The translations under genes and the position numbers were made by a program. Below are positions 1 through 11,319 of a stretch of DNA of 64,000 bases, one piece after another. Source of the stretch: Ochotona curzoniae (lineage: Eukaryota > Chordata > Mammalia > Lagomorpha > Ochotonidae); NCBI RefSeq assembly GCF_017591425.1, contig NW_024467119.1, positions 26,137,001 through 26,201,000 on the forward strand, in the 5' to 3' direction. Position 1 is the first letter of the stretch. Each line of letters begins with the position of its first letter. The notes under the pieces were generated by a model, which saw only the letters and a program-made list of their open reading frames with translations, was not told the DNA's origin and searched no databases.

Positions 1-223
1 GCACTAGAAAATTGGAGTTTGCTGACTCTATCTAATCAATATTAAAAAAAAAGTTCTCCCCGTTCTGTGTGAATTCTTTTTTTTTTCAAATAAAAGTGTC
101 CATGGGGAGCAGGAAGCTAACCATAGATTTAAAAAATGTAAAATAATGCCACCCATATCACTAGTCTTAAATTTGGAAAATGCCTTTAAAATAGATGCTA
201 CTGATGTTAACATACATTGAACT

Positions 224-353
224 TTTTTTTTTTTTTAAGTTTGAAAGCAAGATTTATTAGAAAAGCTGAGAAAAGGAGTGACAGGGGGCGGGGAGGAGAC
301 AGAAAAGACCCATACTTCCTGCCACAGTGGCAGGAGGTGGAAAGAAATACCCC
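224..353 (-). repeat. Short polyadenylated retrocopy (element C, copy 1)
   Basis: A T-run at 224-236 is the poly(A) tail of a minus-strand insert. Upstream of the tail is an AATAAATCTTGCTTTCAAACTT-type end, so the poly(A) signal sits about 18 nt before the tail. Direct repeats flank it (catacattgaact 211-223; catacatattgaact 354-368). About 115 nt of body is present, including a small stem (GCCACTGTGGC). The same 3' end recurs at 8135-8192. The source transcript is not recognised; an LTR-derived RNA is possible. Confidence 0.65.
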
Positions 354-389
354 CATACATATTGAACTCTTTAAAATAATCATGTATAC

Positions 390-719
390 AGAGCCTGGCG
401 CAATACCGTAGTGGTTAAATTCCTCATCTTGCACGCACTGGGATCCCATGTGGGCACCAGTTCTAATTCCAGCGGCCCCATTTCCCATCCAGCTCTTTTC
501 TTGTGGCCTTGGAAAGCAGTTGAGGACAGCCCAAAGCCTTGGGACCCTGCACCTGCATGGGAGACCCGGAAGAGGCTCCTGGCTCCTGGCTTCGGATTGG
601 CTCAGCTCCAACTGTTGTGGCCGCTTGGGGAGTGAACCATCAGACGGAAGATTTTCCTCTCTCTCTCTCCTCCTTTCTGTATATCTGACTTTCCAAAAAA
701 AAAATAAATCTTTAAAATA
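390..719 (+). repeat. CSINE, intact
   Basis: Head, body, CT stretch and AATAAATC tail are all present. Target-site duplication ataatcatgtatac at 376-389, repeated with one change at 720-733. Confidence 0.9.
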
Positions 720-720
720 A

Positions 721-762
721 TAATCATATATACATATATATGCACACACATATATATATGTT
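721..762. repeat. (TA)n/(CA) microsatellite
   Basis: Imperfect TA and CA alternation directly after the SINE tail. Confidence 0.8.
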
Positions 763-1014
763 AAATACAATCAGCTCTCCAAAACCATAAGTTAATCACT
801 GGCTTCAACCACACTAAGAATCAAAGGACTGAAAAAAAATGTTTTATCTATAGTTAACAGACTTTTCTTGTCATTGTTCTCTTAACAATGCAACAATTTA
901 CATATTAATTTCCAATTAATTACAAGTCTTCTAAGAGATGATTTCCTAGGATGGCTGGCTCACTGGCCCAACTGTCCCACAATAAGCAGGCCTGTGACAG
1001 ACAGAGGCCCGGGC

Positions 1015-1145
1015 ATGTGGCCCATCTTGTGATGCTTTCTTAGAAGGCACATTAGCAGGGAGCTGGATTGGAAGTGGAACATCTGGGATTCATATAGGAT
1101 ATGGGCACTGCAGAAGGCAGCTTTAACCCCATGCACCACAATGCA
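1015..1145 (-). repeat. CSINE fragment, old
   Basis: Reverse-strand body and head. 'cacattagcagggagctggattggaag' type segment followed by 'catataggatatgggcactgcag' and a head-like 'gctttaacc..ccaca'. The 3' half is lost. Confidence 0.7.
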
Positions 1146-1189
1146 GTTCCCTATAAAGGATTATTCTAGATAATGCCATATAACCATGG

Positions 1190-1570
1190 AACACTGTAGG
1201 AGGACATTGTGACCCTAGAGGGTCAGCAAGCACAGGATTACAGTTGATTGGATAATATTTGCATGAGAACAACCGAATGGCTACCTTTTGTATAACTGAC
1301 TGGATATCATTTGGATGAGAACAGTAGAGTGGACTGCAAGTGAATGAGAACCCTTGGTAGAATATACAAGACAAAAGGAGTTCCAAACAAAAGTATGGAA
1401 ACAGTTGATGGGTTTTGTTGCTAAGCTCAATACCTCCTCTCTTAACCACTATAACCCTCAGTGTATAAAGTCTGATGGCACTAATAAACTTCGGCTTTGA
1501 CCCTCAGTCAGGGTCCACGCGTGCTGTTATTGGCTCCTTGCACCAAGTCGACTCATCGCTGCAGGACAGC
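1190..1570 (+). repeat. LTR-like segment, probable solo LTR
   Basis: A TATAAAG at about 1463 is followed within 25 bp by AATAAACTTCGGCTTTG and then a GT/CT-rich stretch with 'gtccacgcgtgctg'. This is the order of promoter, poly(A) signal and R/U5 in a retroviral LTR. Neither boundary nor target-site repeat could be fixed, and no gag, pol or env remains nearby. The endogenous retrovirus class is not determined. Confidence 0.45.
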
Positions 1571-1879
1571 GACAGAACACCTGTATCATTCTAGCAAGAA
1601 ATGGGCAGATCACTGGGGGCAGGTGTCAAAACAGATTCCAGAAGCACTAAGTCAGAATCTTTGTATAGTAAGGTTCCAGGCAAGTGCCTCTCAACTGATT
1701 CTCCAGGTAATACTTGTGGTCTACTTGTATTGGAGAACCACTTATCTAAAGCATGCACATTTAGAAAATAATGTCAAGAGCTTTTTGATCTCACTTTGGT
1801 TTATGATCCCTGAATCATTTTAAAGACTATAATTGGGTAGCTTTTATTTTCTTTCACGTATCAGATAATAAAATATCAT

Positions 1880-1920
1880 TATATTTATATATATATGTAT
1901 ATATATATTCTACTATAGTA
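1880..1920. repeat. (TA)n microsatellite
   Basis: About 35 bp of nearly pure TA alternation. Confidence 0.85.
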
Positions 1921-1981
1921 TAGTGCTAGACCTTCCAAGAAGAAAGTTTAGTGCTAGTCCTTCCAAGAAATCACACCTTCA

Positions 1982-2300
1982 GAGGCCAGCATCATGGCCC
2001 AGTGCGTTAAGCTGCTACCTTTAACACCAGTATCCCAACAGTACTGGTTGGAGTCCCAACTACTCCACTTCAGATCCAACTCCCTGATTACACGCCAAGG
2101 AAAGACTCAGAAGATGTACCAAGTACTTGGATCCCTGCCAACCACATTTGAGACCTGGATAAGAGTTCCGGTTCCTGGCTTCCACAAGGTCCAGTCTCAA
2201 CTGCCTCAGCCATTGGGGTGTGAACCAGTGGGTGGAACATCTCTCCCTGTAACTCTGCTCCCCACCTCCCACCCCCCAAAATCTGGAACTTTCAAAACGG
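1982..2300 (+). repeat. CSINE, old and diverged
   Basis: Rabbit-like old head 'ggccagcatcatggcccagtg', full body, 'ggaacatctctccctgtaactctgctcc' tail region. No clear target-site duplication. Confidence 0.85.
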
Positions 2301-3338
2301 TAATTATCCATGCTTTAAAAGCTTTTTACTGCATGGTCCCCATTTGTTTATCACACCTGTAATCTTGTACGCTGTAAAACAACAGAAAAGATTTTGTAAT
2401 ACAGAAACACTCCAAAAAATTTCTCAGTGTAACAGTTCATTTTGATTATTTTAAAAAAAAGGCTTTTGAAATCCAGACATGTTTTCATAATTTGAATTTT
2501 TCTCACTATGATGTACTCAAATCATTTGCTCATAAAATATCTTTTTCACCGCAGGTCGATAATATGTAATACTGTAACATGTGATATTAAAACACTGCCC
2601 TAGAACTGTGCAAATTCTTCTGACATCATTTAAACATGAGGAAATGAAAAAATATAGTAAATATTTACCCAAAGAGAGACTTGGAATAAACACCAGATTA
2701 GAATAACACCTGAGATTCCCAGAGCTCTCAAATGTGGATTGTAATGTTAATTAAGGAGGGTTATTTGAAACAGATGTGGATTTACACTAGCTTTATAATA
2801 AATCTAAAAATACTATGGGGAAGCACAAAAAAATGGTTCTTGAACAGGATACTGTACATAGATGAAGAAGTACTGCGAGTGCTGTTTCCCAAGTGTTTGT
2901 GGAAACACCCTAGTGCCTGACCCACAGCTTTGTTCAGTAATGATACTGGAGGGAGAAAAAAACAGGTCAACTAGTGTAGGGAGAATATTCCAACAGATTC
3001 TACAATTCCTAAATTGATTAATCCAATGATGGCTAAGTGTGCTAAAATCAAAAAATGGCAACTTGGCAAACAGTAACTTTATAAAGTGAGTGGGTGAGAT
3101 TACTATCTGAAGTGGGTTCTTGAGTCACAGGAGTGCCTTTTTATTACCATTAATGACCTTTGTAAATGAAACTTGCACACACGTAAAAGCAACAAGCTAT
3201 ATGTAACACACCTTAAATAAAATCACAAACATGCACCAAACCATGCTTATCCAAGAGAAAAATAAAATAACCAATTATTCACTTATTTGGGAATACATAG
3301 ACACACCTAATACATGAGCATAGTTTCAAATTTTACTT
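2301..3338. other. AT-rich non-coding stretch
   Basis: No gene, splice pair or recognisable repeat seen. Frames of 60-80 codons on both strands look like chance. Confidence 0.6.
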
Positions 3339-3615
3339 TAGGGGACACTGATTCAAGTCCTGGCAGCTCCACTTCCTATCCAGGTCCTATTAATGAACCT
3401 AGGAAAGTAGCAGAAGATGGCTCAAATGCTCGAGGCCCTTGTATCCACAAGGGAGACTCAGAGTAAGCTCCAGGCTAATGGTTTTCACTTAAACAAGCCC
3501 TGGCTGTAGTGAAAGTTTGAGGTTTGAGCCCTCAGAGCAATCTCTCTGCCTCCCACCTCTCACTGTAAGTCAGCCTTTCAAATGCACAAACCTTAAAAAA
3601 AAAAAAAAAACTTTA
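3339..3615 (+). repeat. CSINE, 5'-truncated, old
   Basis: Starts in the body ('gattcaagtcctggcagctccacttcc'), runs through 'cctctcactgtaagtcagcctttcaaatgcaca' to an A-run. Confidence 0.85.
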
Positions 3616-4347
3616 AAATTAGCAAAATCTAACATATTTTCATTTAAATGTGCCTGTGCACTGAGAACTCAAAGAGCTCCGTCATACATTTGCAGGATAT
3701 TTGTCATTCAAAGATGCCACTTGTTTATGCTATTTTTGGTCTGAAAGTTACACAGACAAGTCCCGTGTCTGGAGAACTGCTATGTCATTTCAGTGTAATG
3801 TCCTTTATTGAGGACACCGCTAAAATCACTTTGCCAAAAGAAGGGATGCTCAAGATTGCCATTGAAAGGTCTCAAATCACCAGATGCAAGAAAGGGGAGG
3901 AGAGACAAAAGCAGAGGAAAAAGGCCATCCCCAGGGGGCTGAGGCAGAAGGGAAAACACCTTATCAGCACCACTTGACGTGAATAGGCTCTCCCCGCAGC
4001 TGAGGTCTCTACAAAAGCAGCCAGCTTTTCCTTAGCCCCCGCCCCCACCAAAGCTTTAGTCCACACCTCTTAGGCCTCCCTCCACCTTGGTCTCCAAACC
4101 AGAGTGACCTGGAGATTGCTAAAATGTTCAGTGGCAAAGAAGGTGGTAAGTGACACAATATCCAGATCCTTTTCACATTCCCCCTTTCCCAACAACCAGG
4201 ATTAACCCTCCCGGTACTCACTTGCCTTTTCCCTATGAGACAGAATGGTACAATGCCAGACAGCTAAGTACTTTTCAAAGCCCCAAGCGAACAGTTCTCT
4301 ACACAGTGAGAGCCCCCTGAGTTCAAGCAAAAACAAAACAAAGGCTA
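3616..4347. other. Non-coding stretch, nothing recognised
   Basis: Mixed composition. The 109-codon plus frame at 3648-3977 lacks any recognisable domain and starts in SINE-flanking DNA. It is probably chance. Confidence 0.5.
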
Positions 4348-4683
4348 AGGCCTGACACAGTAGCCTAGCAGCTGAAGTCCTCACATTGAAAGTGCCAGGG
4401 TACCATATGGGCACCGATTCTAAACTTGGTGGCCCCACTTCCCATCCAGCTCCCTGACGGTGGCCTGAGAAAGCAGTAGAAGATGGCCCAAAGCCTTGGG
4501 ACCCTGCACCCACGTGGGAGACACAAAAAAGCTCCTGGCTCCTGGCTTCAGATCAGTTCACCTCTGGCCATTGCAGCCACTTGGGGAGTGAATCAGTGGA
4601 GGGAAGATCTTCCTCTCTGTCTCTCCTCCTCTCTGTATATCTGCCTTTCCAATAAAAATGAATAAATCTTAAAACAAAAAATA
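4348..4683 (+). repeat. CSINE, intact
   Basis: Head 'aaggcctgacacagtagcctagcagctgaagtcc', full body, CT stretch and 'aataaaaatgaataaatctt' tail. Confidence 0.9.
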
Positions 4684-5149
4684 AACCTAATTGGTGTAAC
4701 CTCATTGAACACCTCCAAATATTAAGGCCTTCCGCCTTACTTACTGGTAAGTAAATCTCATATCACTACTGCTTTGAGGACTAGTTGCAGGTTTTTAGCA
4801 TTCTTGTGGGAATGTCAAAGCAAAATGTCAGCTTTTTCATACATGTTCCTTATCTTTTCCTATTCCCTTCTATTCACATGCTGATGACAGCAACATTCAG
4901 CTGCCCCAATAATTCTGCCCACTGAGACAAATACCTTATTTTTAGCCTACAAACAAGTTCAATTTTCTCCCATTCCTTCCAAAAGTTTTTGTATTATACA
5001 ATAACATTTTTAGTTTAGGATACTTTATTTTCAGAACAGTTGCAAAGGATTCCCAACTGAACACCTGGGCTGGTTCCTTCCTTGTTTACTTTTTACATCA
5101 CCAGTTGTTAGAACTGCAACAGTAACACGGGCATACATCTGTGATTTCA

Positions 5150-5720
5150 AATTCCAAAGTGTAAGGACTTATTCCAATATCCCACCCTGGACCCTGCGCC
5201 ATTCCTTCTTCCTCACAGCTCACAGAATTCGCGCCAGTCCAGCCATCCACCAATCAGATGTAACCTGGCATTCCACCTGAGAATCCCACCCCCAATCTCC
5301 CAGCCCCTTCCCCAACCCCGCCCACTCACCAATCATCCCCAGGCATTCACCTGCAGGCACCAATCCCCTGGGGCCTTGACCTCAATCTCTCCGAATCCCC
5401 ACCCCCCACACCTGGCAGACAAAAGGCCCCCAGGTGCGGTTCTCTCTCTCTTGCTCTTGCTCTCCTTGGTTCCTCTCCCCTGCTCTTCCTCTCTCTATCC
5501 TTCTTACCTCCCTTCCCTCCCCTTCCCTGTTCCCGCCCCACTGGGTTCTCTCTCTCTCTCTCTTTCTCTCTCTCTTCTTCCTTGCTCCCCCCGCTTCCCC
5601 TTCCCCTTCCCCTATTCCTGCCCCGCTGGAATAAACTTCCTAAGATATGTCGTTGCGTCTGGTGTTTTCAGCTCACGGTAAAGAACCAGGTTGCGAGAAT
5701 TAGCTGCGTGTAAAGTATCG
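5150..5720 (+). repeat. Probable solo LTR of an endogenous retrovirus
   Basis: The left part has three CCAAT boxes (about 5250, 5329 and 5359) in a C-rich U3-like region, a degenerate TATA-like 'gacaaaagg' at about 5420, then about 190 bp of CT-rich sequence with (TC)n, then AATAAA at 5630 and a short R/U5-like stretch. This order fits an LTR read on the plus strand. The terminal TG..CA and target-site repeat were not resolved. No internal retroviral genes remain beside it. The class is uncertain. Confidence 0.6.
5548..5576. repeat. (TC)n microsatellite inside the LTR
   Basis: Near-pure TC run in the middle of the pyrimidine-rich part of the LTR-like segment. Confidence 0.85.
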
Positions 5721-5940
5721 TCATATCGTATGACCTAGAACTCTTCCATTGTTTTAAATAACTAACACAAAGTGCATTTTGATTTCACCAGTTGTCCATT
5801 AATGGGCTTTTTCTGTTCCAAGAGCCAACCCAGGGTGACATACATTGCACCGTACCTGTGAGAGTTCCTCAATCTATTTATCATGCCATTGACAGGCCAA
5901 AAGAATTCTGCCTAGATATTCTGAAGAATGTTTCCCTCTA

Positions 5941-6262
5941 GGCCCAGTGCAATGAATGGCTCCACTGGCTAATTCTCACCTTGCATGCACCAGGATCCCA
6001 TATAGGCACCAGTTTGTGTCAAGGCTGCTACTCTTCCCTTCCAACTCCCTGCTTGTGGCCTGGAAAAGCATTGGCAGATGGCTCAAAGCCTTGGTCCTTG
6101 CACCTGCATGGGAGACCTAGAATAAGCTCTTGGCTTTGGATCAACTCAGCTCTGATCCTTGTGGCCATTTGAGGAGTGAACCAGCAGATGGAAGAACTTT
6201 CTGCATCACTTTCTCTCTCTAAATCTGCCTTCTCAATAAAAATAAGTAAATTCTTAAAAAAC
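5941..6262 (+). repeat. CSINE, intact with target-site duplication
   Basis: Duplication aatgtttccctcta at 5927-5940 and 6263-6276. The body closely resembles the copy at about 8955-9288, sharing 'ctcttggctttggatcaactcagctctgatcc', so the two belong to one subfamily. Confidence 0.92.
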
Positions 6263-6276
6263 AATGTTTCCCTCTA

Positions 6277-7185
6277 TGGGTTTGGGTTTGTCTGATATGA
6301 TTTTTTCCCTTGAAAGCAAGGAAGAGAATTAATGCAGCACCTCTCCCTTACAGAGTGATAAAGTCCACCTACCCATTTTTATATTCTTTTGGGGAAGGGA
6401 AGATTTGCTTCTTCTTCCATTTGTTTACTGATTTAATCATTTATTTATTTCAAAATGGCCACATGAGTGTTTATTTTGAATTTCTGGTTACAATCCAATA
6501 CCACATGATTAATTTCATTGTCCAACTACTCTACTCTTGGTTACTGGAGCTCTTTCAGGCTGCTTCCTCATGCTTTGAGAACCCCATCCTTCTGTGTCTT
6601 GAGCACATCTCAATTTGCTTGACCCCAGTCCTGGAACCAGCCATTCCTCCTGACACACTGGTTCTTCTTCAAAGCTTTCTCCCACGAACACAGCCAACAT
6701 TCCTGGATCAACAGAAGTTTGACTTCTTTGTGATACCAGTGCCTCCCTTCTCTCGTGGAATTTTAGAGACATCAATCTGTTTGTCTGGACAATTCAGCTA
6801 CCTGTACAATCTTTTTTTTTCCTGCATATATACCCAAGATCTGAGGAAAAAACTCATCCAGCCTCAGCTACTACTTGGGGCTGCACATGGCATTTTTTTC
6901 CATAGGGCTTGTAGATAATGTCTCTCTCTCTTAAGGAAGGGATCAGCAAGACCTAGGGAAGTTATTACCAATCAGACTTGTTATTGGGAATACATGTAGA
7001 AGGCAGAATCCAAAGGGTGCTTACTAATCTAGTTGGTCAAGATGGGTTCTATGTCTTAGGTCATTTTTCAATATCAATGATCAGCAATAAACCCCCTTAA
7101 AATGGCCTTCCAAACTGTTTGCATAGCAAAAGTCAACCTGTGTATGCATAGTAAAAACATGAGGGTAGAATGTAAGAAGACAAAC
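6277..7185. other. Non-coding stretch with the longest open frame in the window
   Basis: A plus frame of 202 codons (6310-6918) has a hydrophobic, Phe/Leu-rich translation with no domain I recognise. There are no splice sites or promoter beside it. The stretch around 6450-6750 looks like a decayed old repeat ('ggaaccagccattcctcc..actggttcttcttc'), so I regard the frame as chance. Confidence 0.4.
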
Positions 7186-7462
7186 AATGGGGGTTACATC
7201 ATGGAACATGGAATTAAGCCGCCACCTCCAACAGCAGCACTGCATATACTGGAGTATTAATTTGGGACTCAGCTTCTCTATTTCTGATCTGGGTCTTTTC
7301 CTGGCACAGCAGCAAATACTGGCCCAATGTGCCCCTGTCACCAATGTGGAGGACTTGGTTCCTAGCTTTTTTCTGGCTCGCACACACAGCTGCAGAACCA
7401 TTAGGAAGTGAAAATGGAAGACGTACATGTATGTGTTTCCCTGCATCTCAAATTAATAAATT
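7186..7462 (+). repeat. CSINE, old
   Basis: Diverged head 'ggttacatcatggaacatgg', body and 'ccctgcatctcaaattaataaat' tail. Abuts an inverted copy. Confidence 0.65.
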
Positions 7463-7770
7463 TTTTTTTTCTTAAGATGTATTTACTCAAAAAAGCTAAG
7501 TCGCAGAAAGACAAAGAAGGAGCAAGAGCGACTGATCTTCCATCTGCTGGTTCACTCTTCAAATGCCTGCAATGGTCAGGACTGTGCCAGGCTGAAGCCA
7601 GGAGCAAGAAATTCAGAATCAGGAGCTTCTTCTCGGTCCCCCACAAGGGTACAGAGGTCCCAGGACTTGGGCGACCACCTTCTGCTTTCCCAGGCACATT
7701 AGCAGGGAACTACGTTAGATAAGGAGCATCCAGTCTCAAACTGGCATCAATATGGGTATGCCAGCCCCAG
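7463..7770 (-). repeat. CSINE, diverged
   Basis: T-run then 'taagatgtatttactc', reverse body and head remnants. It lies tail to tail with the previous copy. Confidence 0.8.
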
Positions 7771-8118
7771 TGAATAAATCTTTCAAAACAACAAATCTCA
7801 CAATAAAATGAAGATCATGAAATTTCATTTTAAACAACTAGGCAAAGGATGAAGACAAAGGATGGAAACAAAGGGTCAACCTGAGAAATGGGCCAAGGCC
7901 AGCCACTGACCCCTAATTATTGTGAGGTCAGCAGAAGCACAACCATTCCCATCGGTACTAACTCCAACTCATCCTTCCTCCAGATCCTTTACTGATCATC
8001 ATTCATCTATCATACACACTAAAAAGGTCACTTATCCGTGGCTTATCCTTCATATGTAATGGCTGCTAATACTACACAGATTTCTTGAGAAACAAAGCAT
8101 GGAATTAGATAGTCCTCT
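7771..8118. other. Non-coding stretch, nothing recognised
   Basis: No repeat or gene signal identified. Confidence 0.5.
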
Positions 8119-8134
8119 ATTGTTTGGAATTCTT

Positions 8135-8192
8135 CTTCTTTTTTTTTTTTTAAGTTTTAAAGCAAGATTTATTAGAAAAGCTGAGAAAGATT
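8135..8192 (-). repeat. Short polyadenylated retrocopy (element C, copy 2)
   Basis: This 58-bp insert has a T-run (tail) and about 38 nt matching the 3' end of the copy at 224-353, including the AATAAA region. A perfect 16-bp duplication flanks it (attgtttggaattctt at 8119-8134 and 8193-8208). It is a heavily 5'-truncated, recent retroposition. Confidence 0.75.
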
Positions 8193-8284
8193 ATTGTTTG
8201 GAATTCTTACAACAGATTCCTAAATTCCTAAATCCTACTTTACAAGACCAGCTTTACATATCAAGCTAAGACTCTGCCTGGGGC

Positions 8285-8568
8285 AACTGGCAGCCTACAT
8301 AGCAGCTGGTTCAACTCTGGATTGCTCTACTTCCATTTCAGCCCCACCATTCACCCACCCACTGAGGGCCCAGAAAAGCAGGGGAAGGGGACTTAAGCCC
8401 TTGAACCCTGCACTCACGTGGGGGAGCTGGAGAAAGGTCCTGGTTCTTAGTGTTGACCCTGCCCAGCCCTGACCATTCCGACCATCTTGGGAGATGGAAG
8501 GTATCGCTTTTCCTCTCCTTCTCTTTCTCTGTAATGTTGCTTTTCAAATAAAATAAGTCTCTAAATAC
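8285..8568 (+). repeat. CSINE, old
   Basis: Diverged head, 'gctctacttccatttcagcccc' body, CT stretch and 'cttttcaaataaaataagtctc' tail. Confidence 0.8.
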
Positions 8569-8594
8569 ACACACATTTTAAAAATTCTGCTTTA

Positions 8595-8915
8595 GGGACC
8601 GGCAGCATGGCCTAGCGGCTAAAGTCCTCACCTTGAACGTGCCAGGATCCCATATAGATCCCGGTTCCAATTCCCCCAGCAGCTCCGCTTCCCATCCAGC
8701 TCTCTGCTTGTGGCCTGGGAAAGCAGTCGAGGACAGCCCAAAGCTTTGGGACCCTGCACCCGTGTGGGATACCTGGAAGAGGTACCTGGATCCAGGCTTC
8801 AGATTGGCGCAGTACCAGCCATTGCACTCACTTGGGGAGTGAATCATCAGATGGAAGATCTTCATCTCTGTATATCTGACTTTGTAATGAAAATAAATAA
8901 ATCTTTAAAAAAATA
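8595..8915 (+). repeat. CSINE, intact with target-site duplication
   Basis: Full length. Flanked by ttctgcttta at 8585-8594 and 8916-8925. Confidence 0.92.
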
Positions 8916-8954
8916 TTCTGCTTTATTAAAGAAAATACAAAAACAAAAACTTGG

Positions 8955-9288
8955 GTCCTGTGCGATATCCTAGTGGCTGAAGTCCTCGCCTTGCACATGT
9001 TGGCATCCCATATGGGCACTGGTTGGTAACCTGGCTGCTCCACTTCCCTTCCAGCTCCCTGCTTGTGGCCTGGAAAAGCATTGGCAGATGGCTCAAAGCC
9101 TTGGGTCTTTGCACCTGCATGGGAGTCCCAGAATAAGCTCTTGGCTTTGGATCAACTCAGCTCTGATCCTTGTGGCCATTTGAGGAGTGAACCAGCAGAT
9201 GGAAGAACTTTCTCCCTGTCTCCCCTTCTCTCTGTAAATCTACCTTCCCAATTAAAAAAATAATAATATATCTTTAAAAAAAAACAAA
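8955..9288 (+). repeat. CSINE, intact
   Basis: Full length. Shares subfamily-specific bases with the copy at 5941. Confidence 0.9.
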
Positions 9289-9549
9289 CACCTTATTGAC
9301 AAGTAAAAAAAAATCATAATTGAAAGGCTTTTAAGAAATTAGATGACACAGTATCTGTTAGGACCCTGCTTTACCAAAATTGAATTAAATAATTGAATTA
9401 AGAAGTTGACTACAGGATAGGCCCCCATATAACAGTGCAGGGGCCCACTCTGGTTCCGGCTTCCTGTTCCCAGCAGTATTGATCTAGAGGAAATCTCTCC
9501 CCTCCCATCTCCAACAAAATACATTTAAAATTTTATATATAAAAAATTG

Positions 9550-9863
9550 ACTATGGCCGACTTAAACTGATGCTTATGACCCAGACATCCAAAGGGTGCA
9601 ATAGTTCAAGGTCTAGCTGCTTCATTGACAATCCAGGTCCCTACTAATGAACCTAGGAAAGTGACAGAAAATAACCCAAGTGACTGAACCCTGAATCACG
9701 TGGGAGATCTGGAAGAAGCTTCTGGCTGCTGGCTTTGGCCTGGCTCAGACTCAGGCATTGTGTACAACTGAAGAGTGAACCAGCAGATGGAAGGCCCTTC
9801 TGTCTCTCCCTCTCTTTCTGTAATTCTGCTTTTCAAATATATAAATCCTTTAAAACTAAAAAG
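9550..9863 (+). repeat. CSINE, old
   Basis: Decayed head, body from 'caaggtctagctgcttcattgac', then 'tctctttctgtaattctgcttttc' and tail. Confidence 0.85.
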
Positions 9864-10804
9864 AGCTGCCTGAGCCACTACAGCAAAATGTTATGTCAGA
9901 CTCTGTATGGAGAATCAGATGACTTTTTCTTCTGGTTCTTTAAAATTTTCTAAATATTTTCAAATGAATATATGACTGCTTTTGTAATCGTAAAAAGAAA
10001 ACCACAACTATTGTAAAAACAAAACAACTACAATCAAATTTTTAAAATTCAGGAAGGAGACAAGGGTCATCTAATCCAATTCTCCATGCAAGAATGCTCT
10101 TTTTCAATGAGACTACCTTGTTTGCATATCTCCAGAGACATCTGCTGTCATTAGAAGGTGGGGCCCCCAGTCCTCTAAAAGGCTGAAGTTGGCTTCCCAG
10201 GAACCCTGTTCCACTGCTTCAACTTTGTGTTTGCCATACTAATATAGCTGTCCACTCCATGGTCTCATGCTTACTGTTTCAGAGTGTGTCTTGTGCTATT
10301 ATTCTCCCCATATATATGTATATATGTGTGCATATGTGTGTGATACATACAAATATATACATACTTTAAAAGATCTATCATGAGCAGATTGCTGGAGAAA
10401 AATCTGTTGGTCTCTGCCTTTTCAATGAAATGGTTTAATTATGGCTGTAGTTTAGCGTCAGTTCTACCAACTGGCATTCCCTTTCATGTATCTGTATCTT
10501 TAAAGCTCCTTTCCAGCATTTTTTTTTTGCAAATTTTAAGGCTCCACCGAAGCCTGCAGAATCAGAAACTCCGTAGGTGAGTCTAAAGATGAGCTTCACT
10601 AAATGCTCCAGGCGATGTGGACATCCACTTAAGCCTAGAAACCACTGAGGGTTCACCATCTGCATTCTTACTGAATTCTCTGTCCAGTCAGCATTATTCC
10701 CCTTCAGAGCTGACACTTTCAACTCCTTTTGAAATTGAAAACAGACAGAAAATCTTCCAATACCTCCAGACCCCCTAAAACTCATTAGATTCTTCTTCAT
10801 ATAT
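9864..10804. other. Non-coding stretch with TA/TG microsatellite
   Basis: Unique-looking sequence. A TA/TG-rich simple repeat lies at about 10305-10360. No exon signals seen. The 121-codon minus frame at 10435-10800 has no recognisable domain. Confidence 0.5.
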
Positions 10805-10818
10805 CACCTAGGCTTTTT

Positions 10819-11154
10819 TTTAAAAAAAGATTTATTTTTATTATTATTTTTTTTTATTGGAAAGGCGGATATACAGACAGGAGAGACAGAGAGGAAGATC
10901 TTCCATCCGATGATTCACTCCCCAAGTGAGCGCAACGGGCCGATACTATGCCGATCCGAAGCCAGGAGCCTCTTCCGGGTCTCCCACGCAGGAGCAGGGT
11001 CCCAAAGTTTTGGGCCATCCTCGACTGCTTTCCCGGGCCACAGGCAGGGAGCTGGAAGGGAAGCGGAGCTGCCGGGATTAGAACCGGCGCCCATATGGGA
11101 TCCCGGGCGTGCAAGGCGAGGACTTTAACCACTTGCACCACCGCGCCGGGCCCC
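10819..11154 (-). repeat. CSINE, young subfamily, with target-site duplication
   Basis: Perfect 14-bp duplication cacctaggcttttt at 10805-10818 and 11155-11168. On its own strand it reads 'gcaagtgg..ttgcacgcccgggatc' and 'ggcatagtatcggcccgttgcgctc'. It shares these with the copy at 38285 and with no other copy here. Many CpGs are retained, which fits a recent insertion. Confidence 0.95.
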
Positions 11155-11319
11155 CACCTAGGCTTTTTAACACTTTATTGAGGTTTGGCCTGCTTCTTGT
11201 GCCAACTTCTCCCCACTCAATCGTCAACATTTCTGCCAGAATATACACTATACATTTCCTAAAATATCATCAAATGTTACTTCCTTATCAGAAATAAAGG
11301 AAAAAAAAAAAAAGAAAAT

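Noticed and set aside
390..470. tRNA-like A and B boxes in CSINE heads
   Set aside because: These are Pol III promoter relics of the SINE, repeated about 50 times, not tRNA genes.
721..762. Tandem repeats as a possible CRISPR-like or satellite array
   Set aside because: Simple microsatellite; the genome is mammalian and no spacer structure exists.
207..770. 187-codon minus-strand open frame
   Set aside because: Lies across element C and a CSINE; the translation is repeat sequence.
6310..6918. 202-codon plus-strand open frame, the longest in the window
   Set aside because: Biased Phe/Leu composition, no recognisable domain, no splice or promoter context, and it overlaps what looks like a decayed repeat.
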